In this document: in pieces, positions 47,671 through 59,996 of the stretch
Layout: each line of letters opens with the position of its first letter
How positions within the stretch are numbered: position 1 is the stretch's first letter
From: Geobacter sp.
GTDB lineage: Bacteria > Desulfobacterota > Desulfuromonadia > Geobacterales > Pseudopelobacteraceae
NCBI GenBank assembly: GCA_009684515.1
Contig: WKKS01000007.1
Location: 62,001 to 126,000, forward strand
DNA: 64,000 nucleotides
Direction: 5' to 3'
Notes under the pieces: model-generated
Seen by the model: only the letters and a program-made list of their open reading frames with translations
Database searches by the model: none
What the model was told of the DNA's origin: nothing
Translations under genes and position numbers: made by a program

Positions 47671-47859
47671 ATGTTTGGATTTGGCATGCCTGAATTGATA
47701 ATTATTTTGGTTATAGTCCTGGTTGTGTTCGGTGCCGGGCGGTTGCCGGAAATAGGCGGGGCACTCGGCAAGAGTATCCGCAATTTCAAGAAGGCATCTG
47801 ACGGCAAGGACGAGATCGAGATCAAGCCTAAAAGTGAGGATAGCGACAAAAAGGCCTGA
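47671..47859 (+). CDS. tatA: Twin-arginine translocase subunit TatA
   Basis: 62 residues. One N-terminal span [24 protein letters not shown], then the amphipathic helix [11 protein letters not shown] and a charged tail. FG-x-GRLPE is the family hinge. Builds the export pore for folded proteins. Monocistronic between a promoter and a terminator; tatC is not in the window. GGAGG before ATG. Confidence 0.93.
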   Translation: MFGFGMPELIIILVIVLVVFGAGRLPEIGGALGKSIRNFKKASDGKDEIEIKPKSEDSDKKA

Positions 47860-47873
47860 AACAGTCGATTTTG

Positions 47874-47922
47874 AGCACGCAAAAGGGGAAAGGCAATAAA
47901 TGCCTTTCCCCTTTTGCGTGCT
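47874..47922. terminator. Bidirectional terminator between tatA and the aminotransferase gene
   Basis: Perfect 22-pair stem AGCACGCAAAAGGGGAAAGG... with loop ATAAA; the A/T runs inside the stem serve both strands of the convergent genes. Confidence 0.8.
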
Positions 47923-47935
47923 TGTATGATTGCAG

Positions 47936-49240
47936 TTACGAGTTGATATATTCCCCGATTTTCTCCGCCAACGTACTGTAAATACGGCGGCACTCATTTT
48001 CATCCTTCTCCAGCAGCGTAACCCTGAACCCCTGCAGCTGCGTGGAAAAGGAGGAGAGCGGAACGATGCAGATGCCGGTGGAGGCAAGAATCTGGTAAAC
48101 AAAACGCTTGTCGGGAGACACCCCCGGCTTGCTGAGCAGACCGTCCACCAGTTCCCTGACTTCCGGATTGGCAATCGGAAGCGATTGGCTGTTGTTCAAA
48201 AGACCTTCCTTAAAAGCCACCGCCATGTAGAAAGCGCCGTTGGTGCGGTTTACCTGCAATGCCGGAACCTGACTTAGAAAATCATAAGTGATGTTACTCA
48301 TCTTTTCGTAACTGGCAATGCGCTCGGCCAGATAGGAAGCGTATTCCGGGTGCCGGACAATCTCCGGAATCACCATTTGCGGCAAAGTAGTTGAACAGAC
48401 CTCGTTCATCTTCCCTGTCAAAATAAGGTTGACATACTTGCGGAACTGCTCATCATTCTGCCCGTTATAAATCTCGATCCAGCCACAGCGAGAACCGGGC
48501 CACGGGAACTCTTTTGAAATTCCCTTCAGGGAAATTGCCGGAACATCCCCGATCACATCACTGATCGGAACAGTCTTCTCGCCGTTATAAACGATATTTG
48601 TGTAGACCTCGTCTGAAATAATGAACAGATCGTTTTCACGCGCTACTGCCACGATCTCCTCCAGCATCTCCTTCGTGTAAACCATGCCGGTGGGATTGTC
48701 GGGGTTGATGATCATTATGGCACAAATGTTCGGGTTATAGCGGACATGTTTCTTCAGATCTTCCATATCCGGATACCATTTATTGGATGGGTCAAGACGG
48801 AATAGCGACGGAGCCGAGTGGGCATGACCGATCTCTCCCAGGGTATGTGTTGTATAGGATGGGGAGGGCATCAGAACGCGTGCTTCGGCCCGCAGACATC
48901 CATATATCTTTGCAATGGCATCGCCCAGTCCGTTAAAAAAGATGATGTCATCCGGAGTAATCTGCGCTCCGCCACGGCCATTGGTTGTCTCACAGATAAA
49001 CTCACGTGTTTCCAACACGCCACGGGTATGGCAGTATCCCCATGAATGGTTGTCCATAGCCGCCTTAGCGACAATTTCCTTCATCCAGGCGGGAATCTGC
49101 TCCCCCTTCACAATCGGATCACCGATATTTTCCCAGTTGATCTTGACCCCGCATTTCTGCAGTTTCTCGGCCACGTTGACAATGTTTCTGATTTCGTAGG
49201 TAAGTTCGCCTGTTCCGGGCGGTACCAGCTCGACTCGCAT
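47936..49240 (-). CDS. PLP-dependent class I/II aminotransferase
   Basis: 434 residues, fold type I. Substrate-binding and PLP residues: NPDNPTGMVYT, IISDEVYTNIVYNG, PLP lysine in SLKGISKEFPWPGSRCGW, and a C-terminal Arg in QLQGFRVTLL. Similar in layout to alanine/aspartate aminotransferases such as AlaA, with a Tyr-Cys-His element WGYCHTRGVLETREFI. Substrate not certain. Stands alone, facing tatA. Confidence 0.85.
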   Translation of the reverse strand: MRVELVPPGTGELTYEIRNIVNVAEKLQKCGVKINWENIGDPIVKGEQIPAWMKEIVAKAAMDNHSWGYCHTRGVLETREFICETTNGRGGAQITPDDIIFFNGLGDAIAKIYGCLRAEARVLMPSPSYTTHTLGEIGHAHSAPSLFRLDPSNKWYPDMEDLKKHVRYNPNICAIMIINPDNPTGMVYTKEMLEEIVAVARENDLFIISDEVYTNIVYNGEKTVPISDVIGDVPAISLKGISKEFPWPGSRCGWIEIYNGQNDEQFRKYVNLILTGKMNEVCSTTLPQMVIPEIVRHPEYASYLAERIASYEKMSNITYDFLSQVPALQVNRTNGAFYMAVAFKEGLLNNSQSLPIANPEVRELVDGLLSKPGVSPDKRFVYQILASTGICIVPLSSFSTQLQGFRVTLLEKDENECRRIYSTLAEKIGEYINS

Positions 49241-49291
49241 CTGATCACCTCATATATTTACGACAAAATCACACCGCACAATGCGCTGCTA

Positions 49292-49885
49292 TTAATCCGC
49301 TCCGATTGTCAACCGGCCATCCTCGTCGCGCCAACGCAACCAACCGATTGAGGTTTGGTCAGACACAATCATGGCCCAGTCATTTTCCAGCTTAAGTACT
49401 TTGAATACCTGTTTGGGAGTCAGCATGGCACCAGGTTTGAGATCGGGCTGCTGGTACAACTGATAATATTGTTTTCGAAGCCCGGGAAGCATGTGACTGG
49501 TCCGGCTTTTAAAGAACCTGTCCCATAATTGATATGTTTTCCTGCCGGGGTTGATCCAGGCCTCACGGCCGGCATCGTCATAGCAAACCTTCAGCCAGTT
49601 CCCCTTGCGGGCCAGAACGACCAGCGGCACACCCGTCGTTTGAGATCCAAACACCCATTCATTACCGGACAACTTTGCGCTGTCGAGGACTCCCAGTCGG
49701 GACAGGCCGGGATCCTTATACAAATATACCGGTTCTTTTCCATGAACCCCGTCAGCTTGCTGTATCAACACAACTCCAATCCCGCTGTAGGGACGCATTC
49801 TTACGGAATTGGCGGATAAACTAACAGATTCAGTGCAAATAAGAAACAGCAGAACCAACCATAATGACAAAGATCGGCTCAACAT
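49292..49885 (-). CDS. Exported SH3-like domain protein of unknown function
   Basis: 197 residues. Signal peptide about 1-24 (MLSRSLSLWLVLLFLICTESVSLSA). The rest looks like two bacterial SH3-type modules, with LVVLARKGNWLKVCYDDAGREAWI and KVLKLENDWAMIVSDQTSIGWLRW as the strands that mark them. Likely periplasmic. ATG at 49885 is one base after the WbuC stop, and so in the same transcript; the longer frame lies inside that gene. Confidence 0.7.
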   Translation of the reverse strand: MLSRSLSLWLVLLFLICTESVSLSANSVRMRPYSGIGVVLIQQADGVHGKEPVYLYKDPGLSRLGVLDSAKLSGNEWVFGSQTTGVPLVVLARKGNWLKVCYDDAGREAWINPGRKTYQLWDRFFKSRTSHMLPGLRKQYYQLYQQPDLKPGAMLTPKQVFKVLKLENDWAMIVSDQTSIGWLRWRDEDGRLTIGAD

Positions 49886-49886
49886 T

Positions 49887-50354
49887 CTAACCAAATAATC
49901 CCCGCAAGCGTTCCAGATATTCCTGCGATTGCTGACTGCCATCCACCGGTGACCAATGAGCAACTTCACTCTCGTCGAGCGGCAGGTACGGTCCCGCTTT
50001 AGCCTCATAAAAGACGGTACCGGCTTCAAGGCTTACAGCAGCATGGTAGATTCCATAAGGAATATCTGCCGCAAGATTGCCGCCGGAATGGGACAGCAGA
50101 ACGGTTTCGGCGACTGTGCCGTCATCTGAAAAAGTAATGACCCCCAAACGCCCCTTCATCAGAATGAAAGCTTCGTCCTTCTCCGGGTCAAGATGACGGT
50201 GCGGGCGAATATACGAACCCGGTTCAATAGCATTCAACAGACGGTGACAACGGGATTCGTCGCAACGGTGAATATTGTGGTTTTTGCGCAAGCGCGGCGA
50301 CGACAATGCCTCTGAAGATATCTGGTCCAGAAGTTCAGAGTTTACAATTTTCAT
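49887..50354 (-). CDS. WbuC-family cupin metalloprotein
   Basis: 155 residues. Cupin with the WbuC opening LRKNHNIHRCDESRCHRLLNAIEPGSYIRPHRH; the HRH and a later Glu and His (IPYGIYHAAVSL) form the metal site. WbuC is usually found in O-antigen or polysaccharide clusters; none is seen here. Shares one base with the VOC gene end and lies just before the SH3-like gene. Confidence 0.85.
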   Translation of the reverse strand: MKIVNSELLDQISSEALSSPRLRKNHNIHRCDESRCHRLLNAIEPGSYIRPHRHLDPEKDEAFILMKGRLGVITFSDDGTVAETVLLSHSGGNLAADIPYGIYHAAVSLEAGTVFYEAKAGPYLPLDESEVAHWSPVDGSQQSQEYLERLRGLFG

Positions 50355-50707
50355 TACCGGTCAACCAGGGCGATCATATTACCGTCAAAATCCCGTACCA
50401 CAGCCATTTTACCCCATGGGCTTGATTCGAGTGGTTCGGCAAATGTGGCTCCTCCGCTTTTCAGTTTTTCACAAAGCTCAACAATATTTTCAACTTTGAG
50501 AGAAATTCCGGTGTGTCTGCCAACCAGGCTGCGGGCTTCGTCATGCAGGGCCAGGGAAACCCCCATGGTGGCTCCGCTCCCAGGGAAAAACTCCATCAGC
50601 ATCTCACTTTGTCCCGCGACCGGAAGGCCGAGCAGATCAACGTAGAACGACTTCGCTTTTGCAAGATCGGTAACAAAAACCACGATGTTTTTTAGTGAAA
50701 CGGACAT
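50354..50707 (-). CDS. VOC-family (glyoxalase/bleomycin-resistance fold) protein
   Basis: 117 residues. Two beta-alpha-beta-beta-beta modules: IVVFVTDLAKAKSFYVDLLGLPV and HTGISLKVENIVELCEKLKSGGATF, ending AVVRDFDGNMIALVD with the usual metal-ligand Asp region. Substrate unknown. Between hemE and the WbuC gene, all on one strand. Confidence 0.82.
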   Translation of the reverse strand: MSVSLKNIVVFVTDLAKAKSFYVDLLGLPVAGQSEMLMEFFPGSGATMGVSLALHDEARSLVGRHTGISLKVENIVELCEKLKSGGATFAEPLESSPWGKMAVVRDFDGNMIALVDR

Positions 50708-50731
50708 GAAAACCTCAGCTGACGAGTTGGA

Positions 50732-51754
50732 TTATTTCTGCGACAAACGATGTACGCACTCGACCATAAAAATTGCATTTTCGGGAGGAACGGTTGGTAG
50801 AATGCCGTGGCCAAGGTTAAAGATATGGCCGGGACGACCGGCGTTTTCGTCCAGAACACGTTTGACCTCGCGCTCGATGATTTCCCTGGTTGCAAACAGG
50901 ACTGTCGGATCAAGGTTTCCCTGAACCGCCATCTGTGGACCGAGTACATCGCGAGCAGCGCCAAGGTCAGCATGCCAGTCCAACCCCATCACGTCTCCAC
51001 CAGCCTTCTTTACCGTATCCAGCATTGTTCCGGCACCTTTGACGAAATGGATCACCGGTGTTTCCATCCGGTTCAGGCCGTTGATCAGCTTGGTCGTATA
51101 CGGGAGTACGTAACGCTCGTAATCGGCAGGAGACAGAATACCGCCCCAAGTATCAAAAATCTGGATGCACTGCGCGCCAGCTTTAATTTGAGCATTCAAG
51201 TATTCCATACTCATCATCGTTATCTTTTCCATCAGTGCTGCATATACTTCAGGCGCGGCATACATCATGCGCTTGATCTGGGCAAAATCTTTGGAACCTT
51301 TGCCTTCTACCATGTAGCAGGCCAGAGTAAACGGCGCCCCGCCGAAACCGATCAACGGCACCTTGGAGGCCAGTTCGCGGCGAAGGATCCTGATCGTCTC
51401 CAGCACATAAGGAACATCCTGCTCCATCTCCGGAATTCGCAGTTTTTCCACATCGGCCATGCTGCGAATCGGACTCTCAAAGACCGGGCCAGGCACGAAA
51501 TCCAGCTTCATCCCCATCGGTTCAACCGGAGTAAGAATATCGGAGAACATGATGGCAGCATCCACACCCAGAATATCAACAGGCTGAATAGTTACCTCAG
51601 CAGCCAGTTCCGGGGTTTTGCACAGTTCCAGAAATGTGCACTTCGAGCGGACAGCCATGTACTGCGGCAGATAACGACCCGCCTGGCGCATCAGCCATAC
51701 CGGCGTACGATCAACAGGCTTGCCCCAACAGGCGTCTAGAAATCTCATGTTCAT
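50732..51754 (-). CDS. hemE: Uroporphyrinogen decarboxylase
   Basis: 340 residues. Removes the four acetate carboxyls of uroporphyrinogen III. Signature RTPVWLMRQAGRYLPQY near the N-terminus with the two substrate Arg; MFSDILTPVEPMG with the catalytic Asp; GGAPFTLACYMVEG. ATG after AGGAGAATAACT. Own promoter upstream. Likely cotranscribed with the VOC, WbuC and SH3-like genes (gaps 24, 0 and 1 base). Confidence 0.97.
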   Translation of the reverse strand: MNMRFLDACWGKPVDRTPVWLMRQAGRYLPQYMAVRSKCTFLELCKTPELAAEVTIQPVDILGVDAAIMFSDILTPVEPMGMKLDFVPGPVFESPIRSMADVEKLRIPEMEQDVPYVLETIRILRRELASKVPLIGFGGAPFTLACYMVEGKGSKDFAQIKRMMYAAPEVYAALMEKITMMSMEYLNAQIKAGAQCIQIFDTWGGILSPADYERYVLPYTTKLINGLNRMETPVIHFVKGAGTMLDTVKKAGGDVMGLDWHADLGAARDVLGPQMAVQGNLDPTVLFATREIIEREVKRVLDENAGRPGHIFNLGHGILPTVPPENAIFMVECVHRLSQK

Positions 51755-51811
51755 AGTTATTCTCCTGAAATGCGTCCGAAGACGATTGGAATATGATCAG
51801 CAAAGAGCGTC

Positions 51812-51841
51812 ATAGTAATTTTAAACAACTATATAAGTCAA
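51812..51841 (-). promoter_or_regulatory. Promoter of hemE
   Basis: Minus strand TTGACT (51836-51841), 18 bases, TACTAT (51812-51817), 57 bases before hemE and directly after the preceding stop. Confidence 0.5.
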
Positions 51842-51842
51842 A

Positions 51843-52739
51843 TTATTTGAGTAAAATCCGGGGGCAAAGCATTGTCAGCAACTTATTTGCAGCACTTCCA
51901 GGAAACGGCTTACTAAAGTCCGACTCCGGTTTTTTTTGCAAATCGGTCTGCCGATTTCCCGATGAGGAGAAGCCCTCCAGCAGGCGGGATTCTCTCGTAG
52001 AGCAGTTCAGTTCATATCTCTGCTGAATATATTTCCCGGGAACGTTCCCATCTCTTACGACCTGAGAATCTTCCCTGCGCACCCAGACCCGGACGACATC
52101 TTGAGGAGAACGTTCGATCCGTTGCTGATCATAATATTGGAGCGCTGAAATCGGTGCCCAGTTTATTCCGCGTTTTTCAATGGCTTTGACTTCCCAGACC
52201 CGGGAACACGAAATTGCGTTGCCCCCCTGACAAGCCGCCGCGAAATCATCAGCTGCCTGTCGGTAATGACCAAAGCTGAAATAAGCTTCGCCGCGCTGGT
52301 AGCGCAAAGTTGCGATCAAACGAGCTGCTTCCATCGGATCCACTTTGCGGTTAGCACTTTTTTTGTTTTTTTTGTCGCCATCGGGACGATAACGCTCGAT
52401 CGCTTTTCCAAACAACAACAGAGACCGATTGAAATCTCCATTAGCCAACTCCGTGTTGTTCAGCACGCGATAATATTTACCGCGTTCCGCATAACCGATT
52501 CCTTCTTCAGGAAGCAACTCAATCGCTTTACTCACTTCACGAATTGCCCCCTCGTAGTCATCAATGAAAGCCCGGTCATAAGAAGCCAGCAAATGCTTTG
52601 AATACGTTTTGAACTGCAGGCGATACTCCTCCCATGAGTCAGCCGGAACTTCCAGATTATATGCCGCCAGCACCGGTGTACAGCCGATAAATATCAAAAA
52701 AAGCAGGCAACAGATGCGTTGAACACGAAAGTATTTCAT
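51843..52739 (-). CDS. Exported TPR-repeat protein with a C-terminal adhesin-E-like domain
   Basis: 298 residues. Signal peptide about 1-25 (possible lipid-anchored Cys in IFIGC). TPR-like helices: YEGAIREVSKAIELLPEEGIGYAERG and ATLRYQRGEAYFSFGHYRQAADDFAAAC. The end (INWAPISALQYYDQQRI...VVRVWVRREDS...YIQQRYELNCSTRESRLL) resembles the surface-adhesin protein E/CNP1-like fold. Function unknown. The S4 gene stop overlaps its start (ATGA). Confidence 0.65.
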   Translation of the reverse strand: MKYFRVQRICCLLFLIFIGCTPVLAAYNLEVPADSWEEYRLQFKTYSKHLLASYDRAFIDDYEGAIREVSKAIELLPEEGIGYAERGKYYRVLNNTELANGDFNRSLLLFGKAIERYRPDGDKKNKKSANRKVDPMEAARLIATLRYQRGEAYFSFGHYRQAADDFAAACQGGNAISCSRVWEVKAIEKRGINWAPISALQYYDQQRIERSPQDVVRVWVRREDSQVVRDGNVPGKYIQQRYELNCSTRESRLLEGFSSSGNRQTDLQKKPESDFSKPFPGSAANKLLTMLCPRILLK

Positions 52740-52939
52740 GACGCCTCTACAACTAATTTCTTTCCGTTATAGACAACCTCGTCACCGGGGTAAAGCTTAC
52801 GTCCACGCCGCATCTCCACCTCGCCATTTACTGAAACGCAACCTTCAGCAATCATCATTTTTGCCTCCCCGCCGGAAGAAACCGCATTTTCACTTTTGAG
52901 AAAACTGTCCAACTTAATGAATGGAGTTGTTATTTGCAT
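52736..52939 (-). CDS. Small S4-domain RNA-binding protein (YbcJ-like)
   Basis: 67 residues, essentially one S4 domain: IKLDSFLKSENAVSSGGEAKMMIAEGCVSVNGEVEMRRGRKLYPGDEVV. Such proteins bind structured RNA, often ribosomal or tRNA. Coupled to the TPR gene by a four-base overlap. Confidence 0.85.
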   Translation of the reverse strand: MQITTPFIKLDSFLKSENAVSSGGEAKMMIAEGCVSVNGEVEMRRGRKLYPGDEVVYNGKKLVVEAS

Positions 52940-53000
52940 TTACTCTCCCGTTTCAGGCGCCTCGCCAAATTAATGCACCAAATGACAGCCCTTATAACAA

Positions 53001-53028
53001 AAGTGGGGTAGCCGAAGCTACCCCACTT
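53001..53028 (-). terminator. UUCG-capped terminator of tRNA-Ser
   Basis: Minus strand AAGTGGGGTAGC-TTCG-GCTACCCCACTT then TTGTT; 12 perfect pairs with a stable UUCG loop closed by C-G, 11 bases after the tRNA. Confidence 0.9.
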
Positions 53029-53039
53029 GTTTATCTAAA

Positions 53040-53127
53040 TGGCGGAGAAGGTGAGATTCGAACTCACGGAGCTGTTACACTCGGCGGTTTTCAAGACCGC
53101 TGCCTTAAACCACTCGGCCACCTCTCC
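53040..53127 (-). tRNA. tRNA-Ser, anticodon UGA
   Basis: 88 bases including an encoded CCA. Acceptor GGAGAGG pairs with CTTCTCC; D arm GCCGAGTGGTTTAAGGC; anticodon stem-loop CGGTCTTGAAAACCG gives UGA, reading UCN serine codons; a long variable arm and T arm GTTCGAATC follow, as class II tRNAs have. serS lies 65 bases upstream on the same strand. Confidence 0.97.
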
Positions 53128-53143
53128 AAATTTTGAGCTTCCA

Positions 53144-53172
53144 TCTATATCACATACTTTTTTAAATTTCAA
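53144..53172 (-). promoter_or_regulatory. Promoter of tRNA-Ser
   Basis: Minus strand TTGAAA (53167-53172), exactly 17 bases, TATAGA (53144-53149), so transcription should begin about ten bases before the tRNA. Confidence 0.6.
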
Positions 53173-53192
53173 AGATTAATGCAAGCATTCAC

Positions 53193-54473
<1,281 letters not shown>

Positions 54474-54542
54474 TTATTTTTCAGGAGTAAAAGTGTATTT
54501 TTTAGCACTTGTGCCACCTCTCGTCAATGCAAAAGAGCCGCC

Positions 54543-55577
54543 ATGAAACCTGCCATCATCCATACCCTGCTTGCATTAGCGCTCGTCTGTACGCCGGTCG
54601 CCCTTTTTGCAGAGGAAATCACTATCAATGCCGTAGGAGACATCATGCCGGCCGGTAAATGGGCGCCGGTACTGCGGTCAAAAGGGTATGGTTACCCCTT
54701 CGCCGGTGTTACTCCGGAACTGGCGGGCGCTGACATCAACCTTGCCAATCTGGAGTCGCCAATCGCTTCCCGCGGCAGCGAATTCAGCGCCAAGCAGTTT
54801 CGCTTCCGGGCCGAACCGGCCGTTGCCAGAGCCATCCGCAAGGCCGGATTTAACCTGGTGACCCTGGCCAACAATCACAGCATGGATTTCGGTGGAGAAG
54901 CACTGGCCGAAACATTGCGGCACCTGGATTCGGCCGGCATCGCCTGGATCGGTGCCGGAGCAAACCTGGACGAAGCCCGCAAAATGGCGCTCTACACGAT
55001 CAAGGGCAAAAAAATTGCTTTTCTTGGTTACTCCCTGACCCATCCGATCGAGTTCTACGCTGGGAAAAACCGCCCCGGCACAACTCCCGGTTACGAAAAG
55101 CTGGTGACAGCCGACGTAACAAGCGCACGCAATCAGGCCGACTATGTCATTGTATCCTTCCATTGGGGAAAAGAGGCCAGCGACACGATTCAGGATTATC
55201 AGCGTAACGCCGCTCATAAAGCAATCGATGCGGGAGCTGATGCCATCATCGGCCACCACCCCCATATCCTGCAGGGGATCGAACTTTACCGGAACGGTAT
55301 AATTTTTTACAGTCTGGGCAATTTTACCTTTGCCAGCAAGAGCACGATTGCCGACGTCAGCGCAATTATCCGTCTGAAATTTGACGACGAGCACCGAACC
55401 GCAGAAATATTGCCGCTGGATGTACTGCACAGCCGGGTTGGTTTCCAACCCAAACTACTGTCCGGGGGCAGAGGGGATGCGGTAATAAGAAAACTGACAG
55501 AGCTGTCACAACCTTTTAAAACTGAAATCCAGAAAAAGGATGGAAAATACAGCATAAGTTTTCCAGGCAACCGATAG
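54543..55577 (+). CDS. CapA-family (poly-gamma-glutamate synthesis-like) metallophosphatase-fold protein
   Basis: 344 residues. Signal peptide about 1-23. Metal-site blocks of the PGA_cap family: AVGDIMPAG, NLESPIASRG, LANNHSMDFG, VSFHWGKE and IIGHHPHILQGIELY, IFYSLGNF. In Bacillus CapA takes part in poly-gamma-glutamate export; in Gram-negative bacteria the role is unclear. The radical SAM gene ATG directly follows its stop codon, so both are one unit. Confidence 0.85.
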   Translation: MKPAIIHTLLALALVCTPVALFAEEITINAVGDIMPAGKWAPVLRSKGYGYPFAGVTPELAGADINLANLESPIASRGSEFSAKQFRFRAEPAVARAIRKAGFNLVTLANNHSMDFGGEALAETLRHLDSAGIAWIGAGANLDEARKMALYTIKGKKIAFLGYSLTHPIEFYAGKNRPGTTPGYEKLVTADVTSARNQADYVIVSFHWGKEASDTIQDYQRNAAHKAIDAGADAIIGHHPHILQGIELYRNGIIFYSLGNFTFASKSTIADVSAIIRLKFDDEHRTAEILPLDVLHSRVGFQPKLLSGGRGDAVIRKLTELSQPFKTEIQKKDGKYSISFPGNR

Positions 55578-57284
55578 ATGAAGATACTACTCACAACTCT
55601 GCACGCCAAGTACTCGCATGCCTCGCTGGCGCTCCCCTGCCTGGCATCTTCATGTCGGGGCATCCCTGGCGTCGAAATTTCCATCCGCGAATGGACGGTC
55701 AACGAACCGCGCGAGCAGATTCTGCGGATGATCATGGCCGAACAGGCCGACATGGTGGCTTTTTCCTGTTACATCTGGAATATCGAGCAGACGCTGCAGA
55801 TTGTTTCGGACATCAAGAAAATAAAGCCGCAGCTGCAAGTCGTACTGGGTGGCCCGGAAGCATCTTTCGGGATTTTTGAGCTGATGCATGCCAACCCGGC
55901 CATTGATTTTGTGATAAAGGGGGAAGGCGAAGAAATCTTCCGGCAACTGCTGGAAACTTTTGCAGAAGAGGATAATTTTCCCAGCTCCGGGCATAATCTG
56001 TCGGAAATTTGCAATCTGTTCTTTAGAGATGGCGAAGAGATCGTTTGCGGACCGCACACCAACCATCAGATAGATGTGGATACGATCCCCTCTCCCTTCG
56101 AGACCGGCCTGGTCGATCTGACAAAACCGCTGATTTATTACGAGACGTCACGCGGATGCCCGTTTTCGTGCGCTTTCTGCCTTTCATCCATGGAAGGGTC
56201 TGTACGATCCTTCGTATTGGAGAGGATCAAGCAGGACCTGCTGTTTTTGATGAGTCATAATGTGTCGCAGATTAAACTGGTGGACCGTACGTTTAATTAC
56301 GATGCCAAGCGGGCCGGGCTAATTTGGGAATTCATCCTCGAGCATAACAGTTGCAGCCACTTTCATTTCGAAATTGCCGCCGATCTTCTGACCAACGAAA
56401 ATCTGTTGATTCTGGCAAAAGTGCCGGAAAACACTTTCCGTTTTGAAATTGGTATCCAGTCCGCCTCAGAAAGCACATTGGCCCAAGTGGGGCGCAAGGC
56501 TGACTTGGAACGCATTTACAACAACGTACGACGTCTCAGGGCTGAAACAAAAGTCGAACTGCATCTGGATCTGGTGGCCGGCCTGCCGGGAGAAGATTAT
56601 GCGGGCTTTCTGGAGTCGCTGCAAAAAGTAGCCGGACTGAATCCACATGAAATTCAGATTGAACCGCTCAAGGTGCTGAAAGGGTCTCCGATGCGGGAGA
56701 TTGCCAGCCGCGAGGAATACCGGTTTTCAAGCTATCCTCCCTACACCATTCTTCGTAACCGCTGGCTTTCTTACGACGATATCTGTCGTATTGAAACAAT
56801 CGGGCGCTTGCTGGATTTATTCCAGAAGCATGGCGGGTTTGCCACTGCGTTTGAATATCTGAAGAGGAATATGACTATCTCTCAGATCCTCGACCAGATG
56901 GCCCGCAAAGCTGGAAATGAAAACCTCTCCAGTTTTTCACGCAGGCGGGTATACGAACTGTTTGCAACCCTTTCGGAAGAGCTGGCAACCGGGTCGGGGC
57001 GGCCAGAATTGCAAGATGCGCTGTTTTTTGATTACTGTCTCAGCGAAATGCCCCTGATGGGCAAACTGCCGTCCTTTGCCTCACATCGCCAGAAAGAGTG
57101 CAGCTGGCCAGGGCAACGTGATTTACCGAGCGGACTTGACCTGCCGCAAGGCTGCCGGATCAAGGCTTTTCGACATGTCTTTATCAATGATTATCGTTAC
57201 GGAGAGTGGAAATCGGGGCCGGCGACCTGCACTTTTATCTACGTGTCAGGCGCCGGACAAGGGTTGCGGATATTGATGGTGTGA
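55578..57284 (+). CDS. Radical SAM protein with N-terminal B12-binding-like fold and DUF4080-type C-terminus
   Basis: 568 residues. N-terminal about 1-140 has a cobalamin-binding-like Rossmann fold (ADMVAFSCYIWNIEQTL, VVLGGPEASF, VIKGEGEEIF) without the DxHxxG cobalamin motif. Radical SAM core from about 185 with cluster motif GCPFSCAFC, followed by EIGIQSASESTL and LDLVAGLPGEDY. C-terminal about 370-568 matches what I recall as DUF4080 (RNRWLSYDDICRIE). Substrate unknown; member of a family found next to envelope genes. Zero-base gap after capA; no ribosome site of its own is obvious. Confidence 0.8.
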   Translation: MKILLTTLHAKYSHASLALPCLASSCRGIPGVEISIREWTVNEPREQILRMIMAEQADMVAFSCYIWNIEQTLQIVSDIKKIKPQLQVVLGGPEASFGIFELMHANPAIDFVIKGEGEEIFRQLLETFAEEDNFPSSGHNLSEICNLFFRDGEEIVCGPHTNHQIDVDTIPSPFETGLVDLTKPLIYYETSRGCPFSCAFCLSSMEGSVRSFVLERIKQDLLFLMSHNVSQIKLVDRTFNYDAKRAGLIWEFILEHNSCSHFHFEIAADLLTNENLLILAKVPENTFRFEIGIQSASESTLAQVGRKADLERIYNNVRRLRAETKVELHLDLVAGLPGEDYAGFLESLQKVAGLNPHEIQIEPLKVLKGSPMREIASREEYRFSSYPPYTILRNRWLSYDDICRIETIGRLLDLFQKHGGFATAFEYLKRNMTISQILDQMARKAGNENLSSFSRRRVYELFATLSEELATGSGRPELQDALFFDYCLSEMPLMGKLPSFASHRQKECSWPGQRDLPSGLDLPQGCRIKAFRHVFINDYRYGEWKSGPATCTFIYVSGAGQGLRILMV

Positions 57285-57294
57285 CCTTAGGCGG

Positions 57295-59577
<2,283 letters not shown>

Positions 59578-59765
59578 CAGATTTTCTCCTGTGTTGTTCT
59601 TGGATAGTAAAGGGGGATATCTACTATCATGTCATCCGTTCATGTTCAATGTTACAGATTGCACCCAGAGCAGCGATGGGACTTCCGGCTGAGTCGGATG
59701 TCCATAACAACCGGATAACGTGAGGTCGGATTTTTCAGCGGGAATACTGTGCGGCAATAAAGGTA

Positions 59766-59996
59766 TCAGAAACTTGGGAGGGCATCTTTCCAATCAACCG
59801 GCTCCATAACCACCTGCCGCCCCAGCTCAGCCAGCAGGGCATCCATGTCCTCCACAAAACCGGGCATGATGGCAATCCGGATGATTCCGGCCTTATTATC
59901 CACGGTACTCATGACATTCATCCCTTCGTACGCTTCCAGGATGAATTTGAGATAAACCATGTCGCGGTGGGCAACTTTGAAATAGCGGCAAATCAT
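59766..59996 (-). CDS. DUF4911-type small protein of unknown function
   Basis: 76 residues (MICRYFKVAHRDMVYLKFILEAYEG...). A single alpha-beta domain with IIRIAIMPGFVEDMDALLAEL as its core; I recall this as DUF4911 of Geobacter-like genomes. ATG at 59996 is preferred (GGGAGGTGCTCCCA in front) and overlaps the deacetylase stop (ATGA), so the two are made together. The fold suggests a small ACT-like regulator, which is only a guess. Confidence 0.7.
   Translation of the reverse strand: MICRYFKVAHRDMVYLKFILEAYEGMNVMSTVDNKAGIIRIAIMPGFVEDMDALLAELGRQVVMEPVDWKDALPSF

Noticed and set aside
50807..51739. 310-codon plus-strand frame opposite hemE
   Set aside because: HemE is certain; the frame is a shadow.
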